Below are positions 52,583 to 60,757 of a DNA stretch of 64,000 nucleotides, piece by piece. The stretch lies in the NCBI RefSeq assembly GCF_001613425.1, contig NZ_BDCI01000039.1:101776-165775 (forward strand), given 5' to 3'. The stretch comes from Nocardia vulneris. Its GTDB lineage: Bacteria; Actinomycetota; Actinomycetes; Mycobacteriales; Mycobacteriaceae. The notes under the pieces are model-generated. The model saw nothing but the letters and a program-made list of their open reading frames with translations, did no database searches and was not told the origin of the DNA. Both the position numbers and the translations under genes were made by a program. Position 1 is the first letter of the stretch; the number at the start of each line of letters is the position of its first letter.

Positions 52583-53449
52583 ATGACGTATCAGATCTCG
52601 GTCGACCATTCGACCCCGTACACCATCCTCGAACTGCGCCGCACCGTGCGCACCGACCAGGCCGGCGCAGACATCGGCAACGGAATGGACGCGCTCTACG
52701 GGCTCGCCGCGGCCAACGGACTCGCGCCCGCCGGACCGCCGACCACCACCTATATCGGCGAATTCCGGCCTGGCACCAAGGCCGAGGTCGACTTCGGGCT
52801 ACCGGTCTTCCCGAATCCGATCGGCGGCGCCAACGAGGAAATGACGCTGCGGCAGACCGAACCTCAGACGTTCGCGCGCCTCACTCATCGAGGTTCCTAC
52901 CACCTGATCGGGGACGCTTACAACGCTCTCTACGAGTGGCTGCGCGGCTCGCCGTACCAGCAGGCCGGACCACCCACCGAGGTATACCTGGTCGCGCCGG
53001 ACGAAGCGCTCGATCCACGCGACCTGCTCACCGAGATCCGCCTCCCCATCGCTGCGGCCGATCTCACCGTGCGCGTCTCGGCGCCGTTCGCCCAGGCCGT
53101 ATCGCTGGTACGTGACGCACTCACCACGCAGGGCTTCGGCATCCTGACCGAAATCGACATCAGAGCAACACTTTTCGCCAAACTCGGGACAGACATAGAA
53201 GACTACGTCATCCTCGGCGCCTGCAACCCGAACCTCGTCCGGCAGGCGCTCGATATCGACCGCCAGGTCGGAAAACTGTTGCCCTGCAACGTGGTGGTAC
53301 GCGCCGAGGACGACACCATTGTCGTCGAAGCGGTGGACCCAGATCTGCTGCTGCGCGCGGACAACCAACCAGGACTGCGCCCCATCGCACAAGACGCGCG
53401 CTCGCACCTGGCCGCGGCGCTCACCGTGGTGGCAGCCGGCCCGAGATAG
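52583..53449 (+). CDS. GyrI-like domain fused to DUF302
   Basis: 288 residues. The N-terminal half (~1-150) has the GyrI-like effector-binding fold ('YTILELRRTVRTDQAGADIG', 'EPQTFARLTHRGSYHLIGDA', 'PPTEVYLVAPDEALDPRD'), as in SbmC/BmrR C-domains. The C-terminal half (~155-285) is DUF302: 'SLVRDALTTQGFGILTEIDI', 'YVILGACNPNLVRQALDI' and 'LLPCNVVVRAEDD'. No DNA-binding domain is present, so it is probably a ligand-binding protein. DUF302 proteins are known from hypoxia and stress contexts. GAGGAGC precedes the ATG. Confidence 0.85.
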   Translation: MTYQISVDHSTPYTILELRRTVRTDQAGADIGNGMDALYGLAAANGLAPAGPPTTTYIGEFRPGTKAEVDFGLPVFPNPIGGANEEMTLRQTEPQTFARLTHRGSYHLIGDAYNALYEWLRGSPYQQAGPPTEVYLVAPDEALDPRDLLTEIRLPIAAADLTVRVSAPFAQAVSLVRDALTTQGFGILTEIDIRATLFAKLGTDIEDYVILGACNPNLVRQALDIDRQVGKLLPCNVVVRAEDDTIVVEAVDPDLLLRADNQPGLRPIAQDARSHLAAALTVVAAGPR

Positions 53450-53558
53450 GCTTATCGAGCGTCCACCCCCTTTCGTGCCCGGCGAATCCGTTGAGCGTCA
53501 AAGTGCCGATGAGCACGCGCGGTCTCGGCTTCGTTAAGCTCAGTCCGGTTACTTCCAG

Positions 53559-53915
53559 TCAGCAGCAGTTGGGGTCGAGGACCAAGCAGAGGGCACTGAG
53601 TGCGTCGCGACGCGCGCGGTGGAAGGTGTTCATACCCCGGCGTTCGGATTCGATCAGCCCCGCGGTGCGGAGCTGACCGAGGTGGTGGCTGACCGTGGAC
53701 TCCGATACGCCGACGACGGCGGCGAGCTCGCCGCTGTTCTCCGCACCCGTCGCGCTGGTCAGCAGCAGCGACATCAGCTTCACCCGGACCGGGTCGGCGA
53801 TTGCCTTGAGCCGCAACGCCACTTCGAGTGCGGCGGCGTCGTCGACCGGTCCGGCCGCGACGGGTGGGCAGCAGACCGGGGCGGACATGTCGATCACGGG
53901 TAGCGCCTTGGGCAT
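53559..53915 (-). CDS. arsR: ArsR-family metalloregulator (Cys-rich termini)
   Basis: 118 residues, winged-helix repressor: 'LRLKAIADPVRVKLMSLLL' and 'ELAAVVGVSESTVSHHLGQL'. A vicinal Cys15-Cys16 lies near the N-terminus, and the C-terminus ends in 'NCC' (117-118) with another Cys in 'LSALCL'. This is the arrangement of actinobacterial arsenite sensors that use terminal Cys residues for As(III) rather than the CxC of E. coli ArsR. Divergent from arsI; the two GACATATGTC sites between them are likely its operators. ATG at 53888 is an alternative start. Confidence 0.9.
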   Translation of the reverse strand: MPKALPVIDMSAPVCCPPVAAGPVDDAAALEVALRLKAIADPVRVKLMSLLLTSATGAENSGELAAVVGVSESTVSHHLGQLRTAGLIESERRGMNTFHRARRDALSALCLVLDPNCC

Positions 53916-53938
53916 GGAACCAGACTACCCACCTCGTT

Positions 53939-53994
53939 GACATATGTCGAAAAGGTGAGGCACACTCGGTCTCGTCGGTTCTTCGACATATGTC
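53939..53994. promoter_or_regulatory. Two identical ArsR operators GACATATGTC
   Basis: The 10-base palindrome GACATATGTC occurs at 53939-53948 and 53985-53994, 46 bases apart, between divergent arsR and arsI. Flanks (TTGAC... and TTCGAC...) are also alike. This is a typical short ArsR/SmtB target. Confidence 0.75.
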
Positions 53995-54016
53995 TCACAA
54001 GTGGAGGTTCGTCATC

Positions 54017-54541
54017 ATGTCCCGTGTCCAGCTCGCCCTCAACGTCGATGATCTCGACCAGGCGATCACGTTCTATTCGACGCTGTTCAACACCGAGCCG
54101 GCCAAGCGCAAGCCCGGTTACGCCAACTTCGCCATCGCCGAGCCGCCGCTGAAGCTGGTCCTGATCGAAAACGCCGGCCACGGCGGCAGCATCAACCATC
54201 TCGGGGTCGAGGTCGAGTCCTCCGAGCGGGTGCACGGCGAGATCGCCCGGCTGTCGGAGGCGGGGTTGTTCACCGAAGAGCAGATCGCGACTACGTGTTG
54301 TTTCGCCACCCAGGACAAGGTGTGGGTCACCGCCCCCGATGCTGAGCGCTGGGAGGTCTACACGGTGCTGGCCGACAGTGAATCCTTCGGCACCGCACCC
54401 GAACTCGCCGATTCAGAGCGTGCCGATGGCGAAGCTGTGCAGGTGTGCTGTGGCACCGCCGAAGAAGCCGCGGCCGAGGGTGCGTGCTGTGGCAGCGTGG
54501 CCAGGGAGAAAGCTCTCGCCTCTGGCGCGAGCTGCTGCTGA
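54017..54541 (+). CDS. arsI: ArsI-type C-As lyase (VOC superfamily) with Cys-rich tail
   Basis: 174 residues from ATG 54017. The ArsI/CadI fold is evident: Fe(II)-ligand candidates Gln5, His61 and Glu113 and the arsenic-binding pair Cys94-Cys95 in 'ATTCCFATQDKVWVTAPD'. The enzyme cleaves trivalent organoarsenicals such as MAs(III). Unusually the C-terminus is extended by about 35 residues carrying three more vicinal Cys pairs (144-145, 157-158, 173-174). It lies 75 bases before the second arsR gene. Confidence 0.88.
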   Translation: MSRVQLALNVDDLDQAITFYSTLFNTEPAKRKPGYANFAIAEPPLKLVLIENAGHGGSINHLGVEVESSERVHGEIARLSEAGLFTEEQIATTCCFATQDKVWVTAPDAERWEVYTVLADSESFGTAPELADSERADGEAVQVCCGTAEEAAAEGACCGSVAREKALASGASCC

Positions 54542-54588
54542 CCCACGCCCTCGGATGGGCGAGTTCATCGGCTGTTCGTTTGCGCGCT

Positions 54589-54613
54589 GATATCGATAAC
54601 TGTCAATATCGAT
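54589..54613 (+). promoter_or_regulatory. Repeat GATATCGAT/AATATCGAT, probable ArsR operator
   Basis: GATATCGAT (54589-54597) and AATATCGAT (54605-54613) are 16 bases apart and also form an inverted repeat (ATCGATA/TATCGAT) immediately before the second arsR start, where an ArsR dimer would block initiation. The sequence differs from the GACATATGTC sites, so the two ArsR proteins should have separate targets. Confidence 0.6.
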
Positions 54614-54615
54614 GC

Positions 54616-54993
54616 ATGTCGAAGTCGGAGTTGCCGTTGATCGGTGTGCCCGCACCAGGCTGTGCGGGCACACCCCGGATCCGCCCACCCCTGGACGCGG
54701 ACACCGCGACCGAACTGGCCGTCATGTTCAAAGCCCTGTCGGATCCGGTGCGGCTGCGGTTGCTCTCCGCGATCGCCGCCCGCGCCGGTGGCGAAGCATG
54801 CGTGTGCGATGTGTCCGAGGGACTCGAGGTCAGCCAGCCGACCGTGTCCCACCACTTGAAGGTGCTGCGCCAGGCCGGGCTGCTGACCAGCGAACGCCGC
54901 GCGTCCTGGGTGTACTACCGGGTGATTCCCGAAGCGCTGCAACGCCTCTCGGGCCTACTTGCGATCGAAGCCGATGTGGCGGTGAGCACATGA
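54616..54993 (+). CDS. arsR: ArsR-family arsenite-responsive repressor
   Basis: 125 residues from ATG 54616. 'MFKALSDPVRLRLLSAIAAR' and 'EVSQPTVSHHLKVLRQAGLL' are the winged-helix core, and 'GGEACVCDVSEGL' carries the Cys-x-Cys of the classical As(III)-sensing helix. A different sensor type from the divergent ArsR at 53559. Its stop overlaps the start of acr3 (ATGA-type), so it regulates and is co-translated with the pump. Confidence 0.92.
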   Translation: MSKSELPLIGVPAPGCAGTPRIRPPLDADTATELAVMFKALSDPVRLRLLSAIAARAGGEACVCDVSEGLEVSQPTVSHHLKVLRQAGLLTSERRASWVYYRVIPEALQRLSGLLAIEADVAVST

Positions 54994-56081
54994 CCACCAC
55001 CTCCGAACACCCCGACGTCGTCGGGAAGCTCTCGCGCCTGGACAGGTTCCTGCCGGTGTGGATCGGGGCAGCCATGGCCGCCGGGCTGGGGCTGGGCCGG
55101 GCGATCCCCGCTCTCGGGGACGCCCTGTCGGCGGTACAGGTCGACGGGATCTCGCTGCCGATCGCGCTCGGGCTGCTGGTAATGATGTACCCGGTGCTGG
55201 CGAAGGTTCGTTACGACCGCCTCGACGCGGTCACCGGCGACCGTCGCCTGCTGCTCGGCTCCCTTGTTCTGAACTGGGTCATCGGACCCGCGCTCATGTT
55301 CGCCCTGGCTTGGCTGCTGCTACCGGATCTACCCGAGTATCGGACCGGGCTGATCATTGTCGGCCTGGCCCGGTGTATCGCGATGGTGATCATCTGGAAC
55401 GATCTGGCCTGCGGTGACCGTGAAGCCGCCGCCATCCTGGTCGCACTCAACTCGATCTTCCAGGTCGTCATGTTCGCCGTCCTGGGCTGGTTCTACCTCT
55501 CGGTGTTGCCCGGCTGGCTCGGGCTGGCCCGAACCGAGATCCACACCTCGCCATGGCAGATCGCGAAATCGGTCCTGATCTTCCTCGGCATCCCACTCCT
55601 GGCCGGATACCTCACCCGGCGATTCGGCGAAAAAGCCAGGGGCAGAACCTGGTACGAATCCAAGCTGCTACCCGCGCTCGGGCCGTGGGCGCTCTACGGA
55701 CTGCTGTTCACCATCGTGATCCTGTTCGCCCTACAAGGCCGCCAGATCACCTCCCACCCCCTCGACGTCGTCAGAATCACAGTCCCCCTACTGGTCTACT
55801 TCGCGCTCATGTGGGGAGGCGGCTACCTACTCGGAGTACTCCTGCACCTCGGTTACGAGCGCACGACCACGATGGCCTTCACCGCCGCGGGCAACAACTT
55901 CGAGCTCGCCATCGCCGTCGCCATCGCCACCTACGGCGCCACCTCCGGGCAAGCACTCGCCGGAGTCGTCGGCCCGCTCATCGAAGTCCCCGTCCTCGTC
56001 GGGCTCGTCTACGTCTCCCTCGCCCTGCGAAACCGCCTCCCGCACAGCACGACCCAGCATCGAACCGGAGACCCCGCATGA
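54990..56081 (+). CDS. acr3: Acr3-family arsenite efflux permease
   Basis: 363 residues, 10 TM helices. The hallmark TM4 segment 'IIVGLARCIAMVIIWNDLAC' holds the conserved Cys, and 'FTAAGNNFELAIAVAIATYG' the second conserved helix (with Glu). It exports As(III)/Sb(III) using the proton gradient. It overlaps arsR (54990) and arsC (56078) by four bases each, giving tight coupling. Confidence 0.95.
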   Translation: MTTTSEHPDVVGKLSRLDRFLPVWIGAAMAAGLGLGRAIPALGDALSAVQVDGISLPIALGLLVMMYPVLAKVRYDRLDAVTGDRRLLLGSLVLNWVIGPALMFALAWLLLPDLPEYRTGLIIVGLARCIAMVIIWNDLACGDREAAAILVALNSIFQVVMFAVLGWFYLSVLPGWLGLARTEIHTSPWQIAKSVLIFLGIPLLAGYLTRRFGEKARGRTWYESKLLPALGPWALYGLLFTIVILFALQGRQITSHPLDVVRITVPLLVYFALMWGGGYLLGVLLHLGYERTTTMAFTAAGNNFELAIAVAIATYGATSGQALAGVVGPLIEVPVLVGLVYVSLALRNRLPHSTTQHRTGDPA

Positions 56082-56506
56082 CCGGCCGACCCACCCCCAC
56101 CGTCGCGAGCGTGTTGTTCGTCTGCGTGCACAACGCCGGACGCTCCCAAATGGCCGCCGCGTTCCTCACCCACCTCGCCGCAGGCAAGGTCGAGGTTCGC
56201 TCGGCCGGCTCGGCCCCTGCCGAGGCGGTCAATCCGATCGCGATACAGGCCATGAGCGAGGTCGGCATCGACATCTCCACCGAAGTACCCAAGGTGCTCA
56301 CCGGCGACGTCGTCGAATCCTCCGACGTGGTGATCACCATGGGCTGCGGGGACGCCTGCCCCTACTTTCCCGGAAAGCGTTATCTGGACTGGAAACTCGA
56401 CGATCCCGCCGGACAAGCCATCGATGCCGTGCGCCCCATTCGCGACGAGATCGAACACCGCGTGCGTGGCCTGCTCGACGAACTCGGCATACCCTCACCG
56501 CAATGA
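56078..56506 (+). CDS. arsC: Arsenate reductase (LMW-PTP/thioredoxin-coupled type)
   Basis: 142 residues. The phosphatase-like anion loop 'CVHNAGRSQ' gives nucleophile Cys16 and Arg22; resolving cysteines are Cys90 and Cys94 in 'MGCGDACPYFPGK'. It reduces As(V) to As(III) for Acr3. The Cys set fits thioredoxin- or mycothiol-linked ArsC; the reductant is not decidable from sequence. End of the ars operon. Confidence 0.93.
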   Translation: MTGRPTPTVASVLFVCVHNAGRSQMAAAFLTHLAAGKVEVRSAGSAPAEAVNPIAIQAMSEVGIDISTEVPKVLTGDVVESSDVVITMGCGDACPYFPGKRYLDWKLDDPAGQAIDAVRPIRDEIEHRVRGLLDELGIPSPQ

Positions 56507-56545
56507 CCGCCATCGACCTGTGCCTACTGGCGACGCGAAACGCGT

Positions 56546-57532
56546 TCAACCGATCGGAGCGTCGAAGGGGTCCAGAACGTCGTCGACAGCTCGACGTGGT
56601 GTCATCGGCAGGGGCGCCGCGCTTGTGGGCACCCAGCCGATTCGAATGATCGCCTGGGGGTAGGCGTTACCGTCGAGGACACCACGTCGAACATCGTGGC
56701 GCAGTTCCGCGATCTCGAGCGGTTCGGTGAGCACGCAGGTCGCCAGGCCGACATTGGTCGCGGTCAGCAACACTGCACTCAGTGCCTCACCTGCTTGCAA
56801 TCGGGACATCCGGTCGTCGCCGGAGGTGGCGAGCACCAGCAGGTCCGCGAAATCCGGCTCATGGGCGGTGTCGCTCAGTTGCGGGGCGACGAACGTTCGA
56901 GCCGGCAATTCGTCCTCCGCCCGAGGAGCGGGCGCACTACGTGCAGGCACGCCCTCGGCGGCACTGTGCGTGCCGCTCCAGTTCGCGAGTTCGAATCGGT
57001 ACTCCGGATTCATCGCGTGCTGAACCGCCGCGGCATGGGTGGCCGTGATCAGGTGTTCCCGTGAGCGATCCGTGGCCTGACGCAAGAGCGCCCCGAGCGC
57101 TGACGCACGTTCGGCGGCGAGTCCGAGATACCCGCGCGGGATCGGCCAGGAGGTGTAGTGCCTACGATCGGTCTGCCGACGCGAGATGGCAGCGCTCAGC
57201 TCGACTTCCGTCGGCGTAGGCCGGTGACGCAGCAGCTCGATCGACGCCAGATGGTTCGGATCGGCCGGGTTGGGCAGCCTATGCACCACCGCCGACCAGC
57301 CGAGCGCTGCAAGAGCGACACGCAGATGATGCAGTGCCGCACCACAGCTGAGCACCATCTCCCGTTGATCGGGGTCGGTGGCAGGCAGCGCTCGCGCGGG
57401 ATCGAGGTACAGATGCACCGACCTGCTGCCGATCCGCCAGCGCCACGGTTGTGAGTTGTGCACCGACGGCGCCCGCACCGCGAGCGCCAGTGCTGTCTTG
57501 ACGGTGTTGTCGTCGGGCAGTCCGTGGTCCAT
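56546..57532 (-). CDS. Acg-family nitroreductase
   Basis: 328 residues, ATG 57532 with TGGAGG eight bases upstream. 'VRAPSVHNSQPWRWRIGS', 'SCGAALHHLRVALAALGW' and 'LQAGEALSAVLLTATNVGL' are the FMN-binding Acg blocks. Closest in the window to the 31995 protein. Convergent with arsC, which suggests the ars operon was inserted beside an older DosR-regulon gene. Tandem boxes lie 79-113 bases upstream. Confidence 0.92.
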   Translation of the reverse strand: MDHGLPDDNTVKTALALAVRAPSVHNSQPWRWRIGSRSVHLYLDPARALPATDPDQREMVLSCGAALHHLRVALAALGWSAVVHRLPNPADPNHLASIELLRHRPTPTEVELSAAISRRQTDRRHYTSWPIPRGYLGLAAERASALGALLRQATDRSREHLITATHAAAVQHAMNPEYRFELANWSGTHSAAEGVPARSAPAPRAEDELPARTFVAPQLSDTAHEPDFADLLVLATSGDDRMSRLQAGEALSAVLLTATNVGLATCVLTEPLEIAELRHDVRRGVLDGNAYPQAIIRIGWVPTSAAPLPMTPRRAVDDVLDPFDAPIG

Positions 57533-57610
57533 GTCGTTACCTCCAGGTTGTCTCCGTCTACCGTCTCACCGCAGCGGGGTGGCGGATAAGGGCACGATGG
57601 CCCCCGCACG

Positions 57611-57645
57611 AACCGAAAGGCCCTCGAACTCAAGGACCTTCGGAC
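57611..57645 (-). promoter_or_regulatory. Tandem DosR-like boxes before the nitroreductase
   Basis: CCGAAAGGCCC (57613-57623) and AGGACCTTCGGAC (57633-57645) are about 21 bases apart. The second overlaps the last codons and stop of the PfkB-like gene (SLSEGP, 57630-57647). They are the natural promoter element for the minus-strand nitroreductase at 57532. Confidence 0.55.
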
Positions 57646-58463
57646 AGCGATGCCGGCTCGGCCGCGGATTGACGATCGACCCGATGGGTGCGCACCGCAC
57701 CGAGCAGCGAGTCGACGGTCGCGACGTCGAAGACCTCGGTACCAGGCCGCATCACGGTCGCAGAGGCGGCGGCGACTCCGTATTCGCAGGCGCGCAGGCA
57801 GTCCGAACCTGCCGCAAGCCGATGGGTGAACGCTGCGACCAAGCTGTCGCCCGCGCACGCATCGCTGCGCCGCGGCGATGCCGACACGGGTGCGGAAATC
57901 CGATGATGCGAAGCGCGGTTCGAGTAGACGGCACCCAGCGCGGCCACAGTTGTCATCGCATTGCCGGTGGCACCGACATCCAAAAGCAGATCGTTCGCCG
58001 CCTGCGCATCCTCGAAACACTCGATCGGCCGCCCGAGCAGGCCCGCCGCCTCGCGACGGTCGAGCCGGATCGCGAATGACCTCTCCCCCAATACTTCTCG
58101 CAATTGTGCCCCTGCTATGTCGAGAACGACGCGAGTGACAGTCTGGTCGATGCCGTGCGCAATCCGAGCACAGAAGTCGTCTGGCATGCCGGGCGGGACG
58201 CTACCGGTCAGCACCAGGTACGGAAACCGTTGCGCAGCAGAGGTGATCGCGGACAAGCAACGCTCTCGCTCGGCGGCGGTCAATTCCTCGCCCGGCGGCA
58301 CCAGGTGGTAGCTGTGCCAGACATCCGTCTCCGCTACCACGACAGCTTCGCGGGTGTGGGCCCCTATCTCGATGCCACTGTGCGCCTTCACGCGCGCGCA
58401 CCGGATGACCACAGTGCCGAATGGCCTCGGTCGGCAGCCGCAGGTCCCGTCCGACCACTGCAC
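57630..58463 (-). pseudogene. N-terminally truncated PfkB-family sugar kinase
   Basis: 277 codons from a GTG at 58463. From 'TREAVVVAETDVWHSYHLV' onward it follows PfkB kinases, with 'YLVLTGSVPPGMPDDF' and the C-terminal catalytic block 'SDACAGDSLVAAFTHRL' (Cys for the usual first Gly of GAGD; the Asp base is kept). The first ~80-100 residues of a normal PfkB, including the NPALD and GG-x-GxN substrate-binding segments, are missing, and the visible N-terminus is unlike the family. M. tuberculosis PfkB (Rv2029c) is DosR-regulated. Probably inactive; a remnant rather than a new enzyme. Confidence 0.65.
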
Positions 58464-58619
58464 TCCGAGACCACGTCATGGTATCCGACCTGCTTGATTG
58501 CAGAACATATAAATTGCATACCTAATGGAATTCTTCAGCAATCGCCGGACAAGCCCCGGAGCGCGTAGGTAGCGTCTCGGCGCGCGAAGGTTTTCAAGCC
58601 GCGCTAGAGAGGAATGACC

Positions 58620-58991
58620 ATGGCGGACATGGACGTTGCATTGAAGGACATGATGCTGCTGGACGGCGCGCTCGGTGCCGCTGTCGTCGACTACGGCAGT
58701 GGCATGCCGCTAGGCCACCTGGGTGGCTCGAAGGCATTGGATATCGAACTCGCGGCAGCAAGCAATACCGAACTGGTCCGCGCCAAGATGCGCACGATCG
58801 AGCAACTCGGGCTCGACGAAGGCATCGAGGATGTGCTGATCACCCTCGGCAGCCAATATCACTTGATCCGCCCGACTCATGGCCGAAGGACCAGGGGCCT
58901 GTTCCTCTACCTCGCCCTGGATCGCAGCCGTGGCAACCTTGCCCTTGCCCGGCGTCGCTTGAAAGACATCGAGGAGGATCTCGAGGTCTGA
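58620..58991 (+). CDS. Roadblock/LC7-like protein
   Basis: 123 residues from ATG 58620 (AGAGAGG six bases upstream; ATG 58614 is an alternative). The pattern 'LLDGALGAAVVDYGSGMPLG' followed by 'LVRAKMRTIEQLGLDEGIED', 'VLITLGSQYHLIRP' and 'GLFLYLALDRSRGNLALARR' is the five-strand Roadblock fold; these small proteins usually work with a small GTPase or regulate a kinase. No GTPase is adjacent here, so the partner is elsewhere. The 150-base upstream gap is AT-richer than the rest. Confidence 0.78.
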   Translation: MADMDVALKDMMLLDGALGAAVVDYGSGMPLGHLGGSKALDIELAAASNTELVRAKMRTIEQLGLDEGIEDVLITLGSQYHLIRPTHGRRTRGLFLYLALDRSRGNLALARRRLKDIEEDLEV

Positions 58992-59099
58992 ACCGCCACA
59001 GCCGAGTTCGGCAACGACGACGCGGTTCGCCTCCGGCAGCCGCTGGGCGATCACCAGCGGCTGCACAGCGGTGAAACAGGTCGAACGGTAACGCCACTT

Positions 59100-60755
59100 T
59101 CACCGTCGCGCGCTTTCGACGCCGCTCGGCAGGTGCCCACGCGCGTGCACGATGGCTTCTCGGGTGTGCCCGAAAATGTGCGCGGCACCGCCGACCGGTA
59201 ATGCGCCGATAGCAGCCAGGCGGCGACGGTGATCGGCGCGCAGGCCCGACATCAGGACGGTGATCTGCCGATGCTCCAGCTTTCGGATGACATCCGCGAG
59301 CACAAGCGCGCCGGTCGTATCCAACGCCGTGATGCGAGACATTCGCAAAATCACCACGTGTACGTCCGATATCTCGGCGAGCTCCAGCAGGAACCGATGC
59401 GCGGCGGCGAAGAACAGCGGCCCTTCGATCCGATAGGCGACGATGTGGTCGTGCAGCAGCTCATGCTCCTCCGTCCAGCGTTCCTTGTCGTCGCTCCCGA
59501 TGTCGATCGGAAATTGTTGCAGCCGCGCCTCTTTCGCCACTGCCCGCACGGCGAGCAGCACCGCGGCGCCGACCCCCACCGCAACCGCGGTGACCAGATC
59601 CATGGCGACAGTGACGCCGAAGGTCACCGCCATGATGACAGCGTCTCCTTTCGACGCCCGTGCGATTGCCGCGAGGGAGGCCGTCTCCACCATGCGCACC
59701 GTGGTGGCCAGCAGCACACCGGCCAGCGCCGCCAAGGGCACGTCCGCAACCAACGGCGCGGCCAGATAGACGATCCCCGCGAGGATGAGCGCGTGCGTGA
59801 GGGCCGCCAGCCGAGTGCGCGCACCGGAGCGCACGTTGACGGCAGTACGAGCAATAGCACCGGTCGCGGGCACTCCGCCGAACAAAGGGGCCGCGATGTT
59901 GGCCAGCCCCTGCCCGAGTAGCTCTCGGTCCGGATCGTATCGAGCGCCCACTGCCATCGCGTCCGCGGCGGAGGCCGACAACAGTGATTCCAGCGCGGCC
60001 AGGGCCGCCACCGCCAGGGCGGGTGCGACAAGTGCTCCAAGTTCATCGAGGTGCAGAAATTCCCAACTGGGACAGGGCAATCCGGAAGGAATGGCACCGA
60101 TCGGGGTGAGCTCGAGGTGCATGGTTTGGGCCGCCACCGTCGCCCCGGTCACGGCGATCAGCGCGAACGGCAACCTCGGTAGCAACCGACCACCACCCAG
60201 GACGATGGCGGCGACCACGAACGCGGTGATCAGTGGCATCGGGTTCGCATTCGAGGCATACTGGCGGACCGCGTCGAAAGCCGACTGCCACACCTTCTCC
60301 CCGTTCGCGTGCGCGATCCCCAGCGCAGCCGGAACCTGTTGCAGCGCTATCACTGTCGCGATTCCCGCCGTGAAGCCCTCCAGCACCGGTGCGGGCATGT
60401 AGCGGACTGCGCGTCCCACTCGCGCGAAGGCCAGCACCACCAGAACGACGCCGGCCAGCAGCCCGACGGCCAGCACGGCGGGTGCGCCGTGCCGGTGGAA
60501 GATCGGAACCAACACGACAGTCATTGCGCCGGTGGGTCCTGAGACCTGGAAGCCCGAGCCTCCGAACACCGCGGCCACCACGCCCGCGACAACGGCGGTG
60601 GCGAGCCCGGCTGACGCGCCGAGGCCCGAGGCGATTCCGAAGCCCAACGCCAGCGGAAGCGCCACCAGGGCGACGATCAAACCCGACAGTAGATCCGCAC
60701 CCGGTGCGCGGACACCCGGGCTCCAGTCCGACCAACTCGGCAGAAACGCACGCAC
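59100..60755 (-). CDS. SulP-family anion transporter with STAS domain
   Basis: 551 residues from GTG 60755, two bases after the PEPCK stop; the longer frame to 60845 overlaps PEPCK. About 11-12 TM helices ('GSGFQVSGPTGAMTVVLVPI', 'AALESLLSASAADAMAVGAR') and a C-terminal STAS domain with 'ISDVHVVILRMSRITALDTT'. 'GVPATGAIARTAVN' is the conserved SulP segment after TM8. Substrate may be bicarbonate or sulfate. Coupling to PEPCK (a CO2-releasing or -fixing enzyme) would make bicarbonate a sensible substrate, but that is inference. Distinct from the SulP at 5941. Confidence 0.88.
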   Translation of the reverse strand: MRAFLPSWSDWSPGVRAPGADLLSGLIVALVALPLALGFGIASGLGASAGLATAVVAGVVAAVFGGSGFQVSGPTGAMTVVLVPIFHRHGAPAVLAVGLLAGVVLVVLAFARVGRAVRYMPAPVLEGFTAGIATVIALQQVPAALGIAHANGEKVWQSAFDAVRQYASNANPMPLITAFVVAAIVLGGGRLLPRLPFALIAVTGATVAAQTMHLELTPIGAIPSGLPCPSWEFLHLDELGALVAPALAVAALAALESLLSASAADAMAVGARYDPDRELLGQGLANIAAPLFGGVPATGAIARTAVNVRSGARTRLAALTHALILAGIVYLAAPLVADVPLAALAGVLLATTVRMVETASLAAIARASKGDAVIMAVTFGVTVAMDLVTAVAVGVGAAVLLAVRAVAKEARLQQFPIDIGSDDKERWTEEHELLHDHIVAYRIEGPLFFAAAHRFLLELAEISDVHVVILRMSRITALDTTGALVLADVIRKLEHRQITVLMSGLRADHRRRLAAIGALPVGGAAHIFGHTREAIVHARGHLPSGVESARR

Positions 60756-60757
60756 GA

